46,962 bases of DNA. It comes from JAVHYG01 sp040390025. GTDB lineage: Bacteria > Pseudomonadota > Gammaproteobacteria > Diplorickettsiales > Diplorickettsiaceae. This document shows positions 25,429 to 37,000 of the stretch, one piece after another; positions within the stretch are counted from its first letter, which is position 1; every line of letters begins with the position of its first letter. The stretch lies in assembly GCA_040390025.1 (NCBI GenBank), contig JAZJZD010000013.1, positions 1-46,962 on the forward strand, read 5' to 3'. Position numbers and translations under genes: made by a program. The notes below the pieces were generated by a model that saw only the letters and a program-made list of their open reading frames with translations, did no database searches and had not been told where the DNA came from.

Positions 25429-27009
25429 ATGAGATTAGAAAATACAATAAAACATATCTCTTCTTCCGGATTTTGGCGTTTATTTGCCTTGGTAGCGAAG
25501 CGGCTGCTCAGTGTGGCCAAACTAGTTTCCAAACTTCCTTTTATCTTTACGCCTATTCTTTATGGATTGCATTTCTTAAGAGCAATTTTAAGGGTAGGTA
25601 ATTATTTTCTTAATACCCAAAATAAAAATTTAGGAGAAACTCGAAAATTTTTATTTTCGGCATTTAAAGTGGCTATTGCTATTGCCGCGTTCATTTTATG
25701 TTTTTTTATGCCAATACCTGCTGTATTAGCGACGGCATTTCTTCTTTATAGCGTTATAAAATTAATAGATAGTGCGGCTGTTTTAATTTTTAGTTTTCTT
25801 GCACATTTTAAAATTAATAATTCGCCAGAGAATAAATGGAGGCGTGATCAATATTGGGATAATATAATAAAGCATACCAGTATATTAGCTATTGGCGTTG
25901 CAATGACCTTGCTCACGGCCATTGCTTTGGCAGGAGGTGTTGCTGCAGTCGTTTGGACAAGTCCTGTTATGGTACTATCGCTCACTATCGCGTCTGTAGT
26001 AACAGGAGCGGCTATTGTTTATTCAGCGGGTCTTTTTTATCAACGTTTTAAAGTTCGAAATGGAAACACTGAACTAAAGAAAGAATACGATGCCAAAATT
26101 AAAAAATTTGCAAAAGTTTTTACTTGCTGGTTGTTATGCCTTGCTTCGGTTATTGTTCCTTTTCTCTGTCCTCCTGCTGCAGCCTTATGGTTAGTTCCTG
26201 TTCTGTTAGGTTTTTATAATTTATTTGATGCAGGGAAATCGAGCTATGATTATTTGGATAATACAAAAGTAACGGATTCTGAACCTGCCGGTTTGGAGCC
26301 AAAAAATTCTTTAGAGAATGCAGTGGTAAGCGATTACTACGGAAATAAAGATCGCGTTATTTATTTAAAGATGCCAAAAAATGAAGATACACAAAAAGAA
26401 TTATACGAAAAACTGCGCAGCAATGAGATATTTGTTGTAAAAGAAGCACTGGTTAAACTAGCTGAGCTGCAAACTAAAATTGAAAGATTAGAAAATAAAG
26501 AGGGAGTTTTACCATTTTTTTCTGAGAAGTCAAAAATAGTAATGAAAAAGAATTATTTAATACGTGAACTTGCTCAGACCTTAAAACGTGACTGGAAAGA
26601 TAACATTGATTTAATACATTTAATCATGCATGCCATATCCGATTTAGAAAAGGATAGGGAAGAGTTATTAAAAACAAATAAACCTCTGAACTTAAAAACA
26701 GAGAAAAATATACAAAATATCCAGTGCTTAGTAGAATATTCAATGGAACTACTGCAGTATATTCCTTGCCAATATGAAAGAAATAAAAAGAATCATGAAA
26801 GAAATAAAAATAATTTTTTATTAGATTTATTAGAAGCTTATGAAAGTAAAACGTTAAATGAAAATAAGGACAAACCAAAGGCGTGTTTTCAAAGCTTCTG
26901 GAAAAAAAGAAGCGAGTTTGAAGCGCTCTCGTTATTTTTTAAGGCAAATGAAGAAGTTGAGAAAGAAGCTATTGCAAGACGGTCGAATCTTATGCGAGGG
27001 CACAGCTAG
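25429..27009 (+). CDS. Multi-pass membrane protein with charged C-terminal domain, function unknown
   Basis: I do not recognise this 526-residue protein. Residues about 74-127, 149-207 and 231-269 each hold one or two long hydrophobic segments, likely four to six membrane spans. The C-terminal half is soluble, charged and mostly helical, with coiled-coil-like stretches (LAELQTKIERLENKEG). The last 30 residues include FKANEEVEKEAIARR, an acidic cluster like the E-block seen in many Dot/Icm substrates. The ribosome site is GGGAG about 12 bases before the ATG. Its 3' end overlaps the convergent pdxT by 20 bases. A secreted, host-membrane role is inference. Confidence 0.8.
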   Translation: MRLENTIKHISSSGFWRLFALVAKRLLSVAKLVSKLPFIFTPILYGLHFLRAILRVGNYFLNTQNKNLGETRKFLFSAFKVAIAIAAFILCFFMPIPAVLATAFLLYSVIKLIDSAAVLIFSFLAHFKINNSPENKWRRDQYWDNIIKHTSILAIGVAMTLLTAIALAGGVAAVVWTSPVMVLSLTIASVVTGAAIVYSAGLFYQRFKVRNGNTELKKEYDAKIKKFAKVFTCWLLCLASVIVPFLCPPAAALWLVPVLLGFYNLFDAGKSSYDYLDNTKVTDSEPAGLEPKNSLENAVVSDYYGNKDRVIYLKMPKNEDTQKELYEKLRSNEIFVVKEALVKLAELQTKIERLENKEGVLPFFSEKSKIVMKKNYLIRELAQTLKRDWKDNIDLIHLIMHAISDLEKDREELLKTNKPLNLKTEKNIQNIQCLVEYSMELLQYIPCQYERNKKNHERNKNNFLLDLLEAYESKTLNENKDKPKACFQSFWKKRSEFEALSLFFKANEEVEKEAIARRSNLMRGHS

Positions 27010-27571
27010 ACTGGTTTTTAATTTTTTCAATAAAGTAAGTATGCAGACTGTAATCTTGGCTTAATTCAGGATGAAAGGTAGTCGCAATGCAATTAGCTTG
27101 TTCTACAGCCACCGGTTGATCGGCATATTTAGCGAGTATTTTAATGTTTTTTCCTGTAATGGCTGTAATTTTTGGCGCACGTATAAAAACCATTTCTATT
27201 TCTTTTTGACTTAATAAGCAGCGTCCTATTTTGACCTGACTGGCGAGCTGTCTTCCATAGGCATTTCTTTCTATGGTTATATCCATATGCTTTAAATTAG
27301 TTTGAGATGGGTATAACACCTGTTTTGCCAATAAAATAGCACCCGCACACGTTCCAAAGAGGGGCTTTTTATAGTGGGTTAATGCCTCCCACAAACCATT
27401 TTCTTGTAATAATTTTATGAAAACAGAGCTTTCGCCGCCGGGAATAATCAAACCTTCCGTGCAAGTTAAATCTTGCAGATTTCGCACGAATGTTGTTTCG
27501 ACATTAAGTTTTTTTAAAACAGCTGCATGGGCTGAATAACCACCTTGCAGTGCTAATAGCCCGATATTCAT
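26990..27571 (-). CDS. pdxT: Pyridoxal 5'-phosphate synthase glutaminase subunit PdxT
   Basis: PdxT hydrolyses glutamine and channels ammonia to PdxS for pyridoxal 5'-phosphate synthesis. The 193-residue class I amidotransferase has the oxyanion segment IIPGGESSVF, nucleophile Cys75 in LFGTCAGAILLA, and His168/Glu170 in TTFHPELSQD. The N-terminal MNIGLLALQGGYSAH is diagnostic of the family. Its start is one base from the pdxS stop, so the two are almost certainly cotranscribed with pdxS first. The gene appears complete and its 3' end overlaps the convergent membrane-protein gene. Confidence 0.97.
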   Translation of the reverse strand: MNIGLLALQGGYSAHAAVLKKLNVETTFVRNLQDLTCTEGLIIPGGESSVFIKLLQENGLWEALTHYKKPLFGTCAGAILLAKQVLYPSQTNLKHMDITIERNAYGRQLASQVKIGRCLLSQKEIEMVFIRAPKITAITGKNIKILAKYADQPVAVEQANCIATTFHPELSQDYSLHTYFIEKIKNQSSCALA

Positions 27572-27572
27572 G

Positions 27573-28454
27573 TTAACTAGTACTAGTTTCTAAGTTAACT
27601 TGAAAACCGGACATGGCTTCTTGCAAATCCATTGAAACGTCTAATAAAGCACTCGGATTATCAAAGTGCGTTGTTGCAATAACGATAGCGCGCGCGCGCT
27701 TTTCGGGGTCAGATGATTTAAAAATACCGGAACCTACAAATACACTTTCTGCACCGAGTTGACGTAATAACGCCGCATCCGCCGGGGTTGCTACGCCGCC
27801 TGCTGAAAAATGTGGAACAGGCAGTTTGCCATGTTCTGCGACCCATTGAACGAGTTCTAAGGGTGCGTTTAAGTCTTTTGCTTTAGAAAATAACTCTTCT
27901 TTTTTCAAAACAGAAAGCTCTTTCATTTCTCGTATAATAGCGCGCATATGCCTAACCGCTTCAAGGATATTACCAGAGCCCGCTTCACCTTTAGTTCGTA
28001 TCATGGCAGCGCCTTCGGCAATACGTCGTAGGGCTTCACCGAGGTTGCGACATCCACAAACAAAAGGAACCGCAAAAGCTTGTTTATCGATATGACATTC
28101 ATCATCCGCTTGAGTTAGTACTTCGCTTTCATCAATAAAATCGACTTTTAAAGATTCTAAGATCTGTGCCTCAACAAAGTGACCGATACGTACTTTGGCC
28201 ATGACTGGAATAGACACAGCCGCCATAATGTCACTGATTATTTGTGGAGAAGCCATACGCGCAATGCCACCCATTTTGCGAATATCGGCAGGAACGCGTT
28301 CTAATGCCATTACTGCACAAGCACCGGCATTTTCCGCAATGCGTGCTTGTTCTGCTGTCGTCACATCCATAATGACACCACCTTTTAGCATTTCTGCCAA
28401 CCCTATTTTTACGCGGTATTTATCATTATTGAGAAAATTCATGCGGTTTTCCAT
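27573..28454 (-). CDS. pdxS: Pyridoxal 5'-phosphate synthase lyase subunit PdxS
   Basis: PdxS makes PLP directly from ribose 5-phosphate, glyceraldehyde 3-phosphate and ammonia from PdxT, forming a dodecamer of TIM barrels. The 293-residue length is standard. The two catalytic lysines are in PVMAKVRIGHFVEA and AAMIRTKGEAGSGN. Other family segments are GGVIMDVTTAEQARIAE, GCRNLGEALRRI and HFSAGGVATPADAALL with the phosphate site VFVGSGIFKSSDPE. The ATG at 28454 has an AGGT-type ribosome site; a second in-frame ATG at 28442 is possible. Many gammaproteobacteria instead use the DXP-dependent PdxA/PdxJ route. Confidence 0.98.
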   Translation of the reverse strand: MENRMNFLNNDKYRVKIGLAEMLKGGVIMDVTTAEQARIAENAGACAVMALERVPADIRKMGGIARMASPQIISDIMAAVSIPVMAKVRIGHFVEAQILESLKVDFIDESEVLTQADDECHIDKQAFAVPFVCGCRNLGEALRRIAEGAAMIRTKGEAGSGNILEAVRHMRAIIREMKELSVLKKEELFSKAKDLNAPLELVQWVAEHGKLPVPHFSAGGVATPADAALLRQLGAESVFVGSGIFKSSDPEKRARAIVIATTHFDNPSALLDVSMDLQEAMSGFQVNLETSTS

Positions 28455-28541
28455 CTATTACCTATAAATAGGAGGCTATTGTACAACAGTTTTTTAGGAA
28501 TTCTAGTTAATCTTACGACGCTCGTAGGATGCACCTAAGTA

Positions 28542-29339
28542 TTACTCATGCGTCAATGCAAAGGTAACCGTAGCACCTATTAATGCAATAACCCAGCAAA
28601 TATAGATCCATACTAAAAAGAGAGGAAATGCCGATAAGGCACCGTAGATTATTTTATAGGTTGGGAAGTAATGCAGATAGAGACTAAATAAATATTTAGC
28701 GCCTTCAAATAAAAAGGTAGCGATGAGCGCGCCGATAAATCCATAGCGAAAAGGGACGGTACAATGCGGGACAAGTGTATATAAAAAAGTAAATGAAAAA
28801 ATACTTAGGAGAAAAGGCAATAGGACTAAAAAGGGTTTGGAAATTACCCCTGCTTTTATTAATGGGATAATGAGGTGGGAAGATAAAAACAGTGTAAATC
28901 CAATAAGAATGGGAATAAAAAGTAAGGCTGTCCAATAAAGAAGAGCAGTTAAGGTCCAATGTCGTCGTTTATCAGTTTTCCATATGCTATTTAATGTTTG
29001 TTCTAGCGTAAACATCATCATTGTGGCAGTAATAATTAAAAATATTAAACTAATGACGGATATTTGATTTGCCTGTGCTACAAAGTTGCTTAAGTAAATC
29101 TGGATGCTTTTTCCAGAACTGGCTAAAAAATTAGAAAAGATGAAGTCTTGAATTTGTGCACTAATTTTCTTAAAGCGATGGTATTTTGCTAGAATGCTAA
29201 AACCCAATGTCATTAATGGTATTAATGACAGCAATGTCGTGAAACTTAGCGCGGCGGCACGATAGCTGCAACCGGTATCATTAAAGCGTTGGAAGCTATG
29301 CCTAATTAATTTCGAAACGACTACGAATTTCTTTTTCAT
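28542..29339 (-). CDS. yihY: YihY/BrkB family inner-membrane protein
   Basis: A 265-residue polytopic protein of the YihY (formerly RNase BN, also BrkB virulence factor) family. It shows the family start RFNDTGCSYRAAALSFTTLLSLIPLMTLGFSIL, a central helix IITATMMMFTLEQTLNSIWKT, and the C-terminal segment VPHCTVPFRYGFIGALIATFLFEGAKYLFS followed by IYGALSAFPLFLVWIYICW. About six transmembrane helices are expected. The biochemical role of the family is not established; BrkB was linked to serum resistance in Bordetella. It follows pdxS by about 85 bases on the same strand. Confidence 0.92.
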   Translation of the reverse strand: MKKKFVVVSKLIRHSFQRFNDTGCSYRAAALSFTTLLSLIPLMTLGFSILAKYHRFKKISAQIQDFIFSNFLASSGKSIQIYLSNFVAQANQISVISLIFLIITATMMMFTLEQTLNSIWKTDKRRHWTLTALLYWTALLFIPILIGFTLFLSSHLIIPLIKAGVISKPFLVLLPFLLSIFSFTFLYTLVPHCTVPFRYGFIGALIATFLFEGAKYLFSLYLHYFPTYKIIYGALSAFPLFLVWIYICWVIALIGATVTFALTHE

Positions 29340-29459
29340 AGAGGATTCTTTAAAAAGAGGAGTATTTCGATTTTATTCCACGAAAATACAGTTTTTTACC
29401 GTTACCAATTTTCTTGATAACGGGTCAATTAAAAAACAATTATTTTTATAAGTGCTCTA

Positions 29460-30800
29460 TTATACACTTCTTTTTCTGCTGGAATTACTCTTAAATTTAG
29501 AATAGAAAGGCTTAGTGCTTTTTTTGAAAGGCGCGCCGCTCTGTGGATTTTTTTCTGAAGACGTTTTTTTATGATGTTGTGAGCTAAAGTTTTTCCTGCC
29601 ATCCTGTGTGCGAGCAGTACGCATATATTGCCTTGGTCGTTCATCATGCGTGATGTGTGCTGTTTCTGCGCTAGCTGCTGCCTTATAATCAAATTCCGGC
29701 AAGATGCATTTCTCTAAGGATTGATTGAGACGTCGTTCAATAGCGCGAACGGCATGTCTATCACTATTGGTAATGAGAGTAAAAGCGGCGCCTAATTTTG
29801 TGGCGCGGCCGGTACGACCGATACGATGTGTATAGGCCTCGGTTGTTCCAGGCATATCAAAATTTATAACGTGGGATACGTTGGCAACATCGATACCACG
29901 TGCAGCAATGTCAGTGGCCACTAATATTTTTAAAGTTCCCCTGCGAAATTTATCCAGCGCCATCTGACGTCTACTTTGCGATAGATTGCCTTGGAACGAA
30001 GTAGCACTATAACCCAGTGCTTCTAGATGCTCAGCAAGTCGTTTTGCCCGATGTTTAGTACGGGTAAAGATCAAAACCGATTCAATGGGGTTTATTTGTA
30101 AAAGTTTTACGAGTAACTCTGTTTTAAGCGCTTCTGAGACAGGAAAGAGTTTTTGTGTAACCGTACTTGCCGGTGCCAGGTGCCCAATTTGTATGGGGAC
30201 AGGGTTCTGTAAGATTTCTTCCGCCAGTGTTCTAATCGCTTTGGGCATGGTTGCGGAGAAGAGTAAACTTTGTCGTTGTTTAGGCAAGTATTGTAAGATT
30301 TTACGGATAGTTGGGAAAAACCCGAAATCAAACATTTGGTCCGCTTCATCCAGTACCAGCATTTCAACTTGGCTTAAATCAATGTTTCTTCGATTAATAT
30401 GATCGAGTAAGCGACCAGGGCAAGCAATGGCAATATCAACACCCCGACGCAGGGTTTGAAATTGCTTCATGATGTTAACGCCACCGTATAAAGTAACGCT
30501 GCGTAGCCCCGTTTCTTTAGCCAGTTGTCGGATAGCATCTTGTATTTGTTCTGCAAGCTCGCGTGTAGGGACGATGATAAGGGCACGTAGTCGTCCTTTA
30601 GGCCCATCCATTAGTTTATTAAGGAGGGGTAGGGTAAAGGCGGCTGTTTTGCCGGTTCCGGTTTGTGCCAAACCAATAACGTCAAGTCCTTCGAGGACAA
30701 TAGGAATAGCTTGTTCTTGGATAGGCGTTGGCGCCTTATAACCTAAGGCTTCTACGCCTAATAGGATACGGGGATTTAACTTAAATTCTGTAAAGTTCAC
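29460..30800 (-). CDS. rhlE: DEAD-box ATP-dependent RNA helicase, RhlE type
   Basis: A DEAD-box RNA helicase involved in ribosome assembly or RNA turnover. Motifs in order are Q-motif GYKAPTPIQEQAIP, I AQTGTGKTAA, Ia PTRELAEQI, Ib GRLLDH, II DEAD in VLDEADQMFDFGF, III SAT, IV SVLIFTRTK, V ATDIAARGIDVANV and VI HRIGRTGR. A basic, low-complexity C-terminal tail (last ~70 residues) is typical of RhlE and mediates RNA binding. I chose the GTG at 30800, which has an AGGA ribosome site and gives MNFTEFKLNPRILLGVEALG as in homologues. A longer start at 30878 adds 26 unrelated residues. Confidence 0.93.
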   Translation of the reverse strand: MNFTEFKLNPRILLGVEALGYKAPTPIQEQAIPIVLEGLDVIGLAQTGTGKTAAFTLPLLNKLMDGPKGRLRALIIVPTRELAEQIQDAIRQLAKETGLRSVTLYGGVNIMKQFQTLRRGVDIAIACPGRLLDHINRRNIDLSQVEMLVLDEADQMFDFGFFPTIRKILQYLPKQRQSLLFSATMPKAIRTLAEEILQNPVPIQIGHLAPASTVTQKLFPVSEALKTELLVKLLQINPIESVLIFTRTKHRAKRLAEHLEALGYSATSFQGNLSQSRRQMALDKFRRGTLKILVATDIAARGIDVANVSHVINFDMPGTTEAYTHRIGRTGRATKLGAAFTLITNSDRHAVRAIERRLNQSLEKCILPEFDYKAAASAETAHITHDERPRQYMRTARTQDGRKNFSSQHHKKTSSEKNPQSGAPFKKSTKPFYSKFKSNSSRKRSV

Positions 30801-31032
30801 TAAGAGTTCCTGGCTGAAAATGAGCCAAGTAACATCTTTAGCTCTAAAAAGGGGCATTCTATCAGGCTTATTGACCAAATGATAGCCAAATAGGGCGCGA
30901 TGGGTGGCCGATTAGGGTTAAATTTTAGGAGAAGGCTTAAAACCGGATACACGTATTTGCTAAAGTCGACATAGCACTAATATCGCAAGTCAAGATTACG
31001 TTTATACTTGTAAGTTAATCTTTTCTCTTAAT

Positions 31033-34000
31033 TTAAATTCTTTTTTGATACTCGGCCATCGTTTCTTGTATAAGATCATTAGTCGCTTCGTAGCGCTCCT
31101 TTAAAAAGAAAGTATTGCTGTGTTTTTGCGTATAGGCGCGCTTTCCAAGCTTGCGTTGGGACTTAGCCTCATGCTTGATAGTGTATTTTCTTATAACTAA
31201 ATCCAGTAGTTGCAAAGCACCTACATTAAAATTTGGGTACTGGGTTATGGCAGATAGTTGAAAATCAGTGTTACGCTGCCCAACAACCGCAGTATTTTGT
31301 TGTGGCTGTATTTTAGGTATGTTAACAGTCGTACCGATAGCGGGCACCCAAAACTTTGGTGGAGCATCAGCATACGCTGCTACACTTTCTATAGTTTTTC
31401 TATGAAAAGCATAATACCAGCAGGAGGTTGTTATACGTTGTCCGGTAGACCATAGTTGCCACAGCGTTTTCCCTACCCTTTTTTTCAGAGGAGAAAACCA
31501 ATTGTGGTGCAAGCTTGGCGCGGATGAACGCACATTGCTTGAAAAATAGTGCGTGTGTGACAGCGTGTCGGCTAATAGGCTGGCCTGCACCTTGGGGACT
31601 TCTTGTTGTTCTACAGACACAGCGCCACGCAGCTTTGATACAGCCTCCCAAGCCAATATTTCTAAAGAAGTTAATTTTGCTTGAAGATCTTCTGCACTAG
31701 CAATATCGTTGACCTGATCTCTTAACAGGAGTTCCGTATTCAAAAAGATTAGGTTGATGGTGTACATCTTTGCGTGCAGATAAAAGTCTTTAAAAAGTAT
31801 CGTATAATTTTCATTAAGATAGTTTGTCGAGGCAAATAAAGTGGTTAACCACAGGTCAGATCCATCGCGTAGAAATACATGTCGATCCGCAGAACGATGT
31901 AAAATAATTTGATTGTCTTTCTCGATATCATCTTTGGTAAGGATAATGTTTTTACGGCTAGCATCAAACTCCAACGGCTGGGGCTGAAGTTGCCATAGCT
32001 TGGGCTGCACTTCAAGCAACTGTAAAGGTACGCGGTTAAATAGAATCTTCAGTTGTCGATACCATTTTATACCTTGTTTCAAAACAATATTAATGAGCGT
32101 GCGTGATTTAAACGGGCTCTCCGCATCTTGTTGTAAAAGTGCAAATAACAAAGATAAGTGAATATCTTCCTCAATCTCCGTCACGTTTACGCTGATACGA
32201 GGATTAGCTAGAATACCGTCAGCGATCTCTTTATTTAACAGACGTAAATCCAATACATGTTGCATTTCGTCCGTAGTTAGCTGGTAAATAAACACATCCG
32301 GCACTGGATAAGTATTATTCAGTACGTCGAGTGTAATCACGTAGATATTTTCTCCGCCATTGGCTAGCAAATGGGTTTTGCTGGCCGATAAATCATTTTT
32401 TAAGACTTGATGCTTCGTGTGCCCTATGATAATAGCTTCGTTACTGACCGACTGATGAAAAAACAGTGTCATGCCTAAACGACGCGCTAGCGGCGCATAG
32501 TGTTCGATTATAGCTTGTACCGCTAACGCACTGGATTGAAAAGCATATAAATTATCTTTTTCGCCTATTTTTAACTGCGTATCACCTTTAAAAAAATAGT
32601 GTGCTTGTGTCGGAAAATTCGTCAGTTTGACACTATAGTTAGAGAACTTGCTGTCACTTCCGAAGATAAAATTAAAAAACAAATGATAGCTATCGATACC
32701 GTGATCAATTGTGACAGAACTAAGATCGCTTAAATGGTAATCAAATAAAAAAGTATGATTGGCCGGAGAGCTATGTTTAATGAAAATCAAGTTTGAATGT
32801 TTTGTAACGCTAGTATGAGCAGAAGACTTTCCATGAGAGGGGACGATATACTTAAAATTACCACTGCTTGCCAGATTAGTGATAAGGGTCTGATCGCGTA
32901 CTATCATTTCCAAATGGGCATTATATATATGAGCTGCAATTTTGATTTCATCAAAAGCAAGTTCAGAACCACTTTGTAAATCTACAAATTGAGTACGACG
33001 CGCGGCTAAAAGTATATCTTTTAGTTTTTTTCTTCCTAAGATACGCTCGAAATTTCTAATCGTGATGGGTTTAGTAGTATTCTGCTTTAATATTTCATTA
33101 GGTAGATCAATCGTAAGCACTTCTTTTTCCAATGCATAAAGGCGTAAATCTAATAAATCACTTCCTAAATTTGCATCAAGCAATCCTTCTATAGCGTAAG
33201 CACTGAGGATGAAGCGATCGTCATACTTTCCGCCCACATAGGCTTTGTGACCATTATTAATGATAAAAGTATTAACACTCTCTGAAAAACCATGGGCTGT
33301 ATCACGACCATCATCCAACGCCAATAAAGTTTGATTCTGGTTTTCGTTTACCCAGAGGTTGATAATAACCAGTGCTGAATTACAAATAACCGTTTTATTA
33401 GTAAAGCCGATTTTGTAAGGATTACAGAAAATCTGTTCTGGGTTAAAATTATTTTTCAGTGGATTAAGCTGAGGAAAAAGCATACCGGGTTGTGCTTCTT
33501 TTTCTAGATAGACTAGGTTATTATCTATTAGTCCAATATGTTTATCTATATTGGGTTCACATTCTAGATATGAACTCGGCTTAAATTTACAGATGTTATA
33601 GATGTTATCTACAATATAGTTGATGCTAGGTACTACATAGTATTTTATAGTTGGATTTTTTTCTAAAACATTTTGAATGTTTTTGCTATAAATAGCGTAA
33701 GCTTGGTTAACTTCCAGTAGCGGTTGGATGTTTTCGCTGGGATTGAGGCCCAAAAAGGCATCTACGCCTTCTACCAACGTTTGCCAGGATGTTAAAGGGA
33801 TTAATGCTTTAATTCTTGCAACCACGCTTGCCGCGTGATAACTCTGTATTCCCACTAACGTTAACGCACCTAATATTGCACCTGCAGGCGTTATGAATCC
33901 AGCCATCTCCAGACCCACTCCAGAGAGTTCCAACACCTCAATTCCTGTTTCTAGCACATCTGTACTGATAAAAAGACCATCACCCATGACATTGGCCAGC

Positions 34001-37000
34001 GTGTCTTTATTACCCTTTACTAAAGCAGAGACTTGTGTGATTAAATCATAAACAATATAGCCTGTTGACAATCCTCTTCGTAAAAAAGGCGCACTTAATT
34101 TGAGAAATTTGCTCAAAAAAACTTTCCCCGCAATACCTGATTTTTCACTCTGCTTTAACAATTGCTGGGCAAAACTTTCTGATAAACTACTTCCGGCGAT
34201 AAGCGCAACGTTGCTGGCTACATCGCTATAGTTTCCATGCAGAAAGTCCATGAGTATATTTTCATAGATTAGACCTTGTGATAAGGCACTAGATAGCTGA
34301 CCAATACGATAAAAATGCTGTTTTAATTTTTGTGCCGTACGTAATTTCAGCAGCGGCGACGCGGCGTTACCTTCTACAACCACTGTATCGATTAATTCAA
34401 TGAGTTTTGCCTGTTTTTTTATATCGTTGGTCGAAAAAAGTGTATCGATAAAAGCATTACTATTAATGATAATTTTCTCAAAATCTCTTTTTTCCTCAAT
34501 ATTTTTATTGAATGTATCAACATCAGACCAACCAATGATACAGCTAGTTTCTTCGCGTTTATCACGCTGATGCTTAGGTAAACATTCAGCCAAACTAAAC
34601 GATCGTTCTCTATTTGTATCTACTAGAGAGCTACGTTTGGGGGTTAAAAAAACCTCAGGAAGTTTTGCTGCACTGAAATTATATTCAATATTATAATAGA
34701 AGTGGATAAATTCAGTCAGCTTAAGTTTACTGAGATCGGTTTTAGAAAAATTTCTATAACCTAATTTTATTAGCCCGTTGAAAATCGAGTCTGATAAAAT
34801 CGCGGTTTCGAGAGATTTGTCTTTATAAAGCAATAAAAAATCACTTTTATTTATATCATCCTCATTCAGATAAACCTCAGAAAAATCTCTCAAACCGGCT
34901 GTATAAAAAACATCAAATAATTGCCGTGGTGTCACAATACTATTTTTTAGTTTTAAATGCTGGAGGTTTGAGTCAAAAAAATTAACTTGTAAAAGATTAC
35001 AGTCGCTAAAGTCAGCATTTTTTAGGTTACTTTCGATAAAATCTACTTTTATTTTAAACTGAGCCTTTTTAAAAACAGCGGCTTCAAGACTAACCCTCTT
35101 AAAAGTAACTTCCTCTAAAAGGGTATCTTGAAATTTTGCGTGAATTAATGACGTTTTTGTAAAATCAGTTTTTATTAAATAACTATCTGAAAAGTCTACT
35201 TGTATAAAATTAGTATTAATAAAATTAATATCCTTTAATACGATACTACTGAAACTACTCATATAGATCGTGCTACCGATGAAATCACAATTTTTTATAT
35301 TGCCGGTAAATGCTACCTCATTCAAATCTGCCGTATTAAACTTTGTATTCATAATTTCTTTAGAAAAATTAATCCCATTCAGGTTGGAAAAACTAAAATT
35401 ACAATGATAAATTTCCCCCTCGAATTTACTTTGCCTTAAGTTTATATTCAGAAAATTGACAGAAGTTATATTTTTTCTGAAGGTAACCTCGAAAAAAAGC
35501 GCGTAATCAAAAATAGAGTTAAAAATTTCTTCGGCAAATTTGACCTTTTGTAAATGGGTATTGGCAAAAATAGATCGATGAATTTTTTTTAGAAATTTTA
35601 CCTCATCCAACGTTGCAAAATTAAATCTATTGTCCTTGAGTTCACTATAAAATTTTACCTGATAGAGATAAGCGGATGCAAAGCTGCTATTTATTATAAA
35701 ATCATAAAACTCCACATAATTAAAATGAGCAAATTTAAAATCACTCTTGATAACCCTACCTCTAAATACAACGGTTTCCAATAAAGCTCCAGGAAACTCT
35801 GTTTCTATAACATGCTTTAAAAACAGGGTAGTTGAAATTCTAGTGTTGTGAAAAATAGATTGCCTAATATTTCTTTTAAACTCAACCAGCTTTAGGTTAC
35901 CCGATAAAAAATCACTTCTAACGATTTCGTAGAAGTTACTTTTTAATAACTCGATATTTTTAAAGGTGCATTGTTCTATGGGTTGATAAAATCGCGTATT
36001 TTCTATCTGAACATGTGTAAAATCTGTAATAAATACCCCGCTATAAAAAGACAGAGTATCCATGCTTGTATAAGCAAAAGAACATCGATAAACATCCTCA
36101 AAAAAATTTGAGAAATCTAGCTTTATGCCGGAGAAATTAATTTCTGTTAGATAGGGCGAATTCTCGTTAAAAAATTCGGAGCCTCTGTAAAACAGAAAGC
36201 TTGAAAGGTCAACAACACCAAGGCTACAGACTTTTTTAAGCAAGCCAGTACAGATAGTAATCGCATTAGAATTGGGATTGCTGCTCAACTTTTGAATGCG
36301 TGTTTGTAATAGTGTTTTTATGTTAAATTTCTTCTCAAACGTGGCTAAAAATAATTCCTTCATGTCTTGGGCGTTAATTTGACTGCTTACAGATAACAGG
36401 GGTTCTAATAAATCTGCAGATGCTTCATTTGTATAATAACCCAGTACACTACGAATGAAGCCAGGTGCTGATTTTACCCATGCCAAGGCCGTCTCACGTT
36501 GTGATGGCGCAAGATGATTAAAAAAAGTGGCTAAATCATGGGGGGTTTGGATTAAACTGTTTAATAAATCAATTTGGCTTGAATGAATGCGTTGAATTTT
36601 TTGTAAACCCTGTTCCTGTTCTAACACATTAATAATTTTTTTCCGTTGCTCATCAACCTTAATCCAACTTAAGTTTAAATTACTGTAGAATAGCTTATAG
36701 GCGTTGGTAAAGGGTGTGAACGGTGGATGGGTTTTTTGCCACTGCTTATTACGCTGCCGAAAAAGACGATTTTTCGCGGTGAGTTCTGGCCAATCCAAAA
36801 CCAGCCAACCCTGCTCCAGTAAGCGTTCGCTGATCGTAATGTCCAAGCACTGTGCTTCCTTCAACAGCCCTGATTCTTCTGATAGAACTTCTCCTAAACT
36901 AAAATCTGGATCGCTGCCCAATGAAGGTAGGGTAGTTTCTTCAAGGAATTTAATACGTTCCATATAATCGGCTTGCGTTGGAAACGCCTTATACAGGGTC

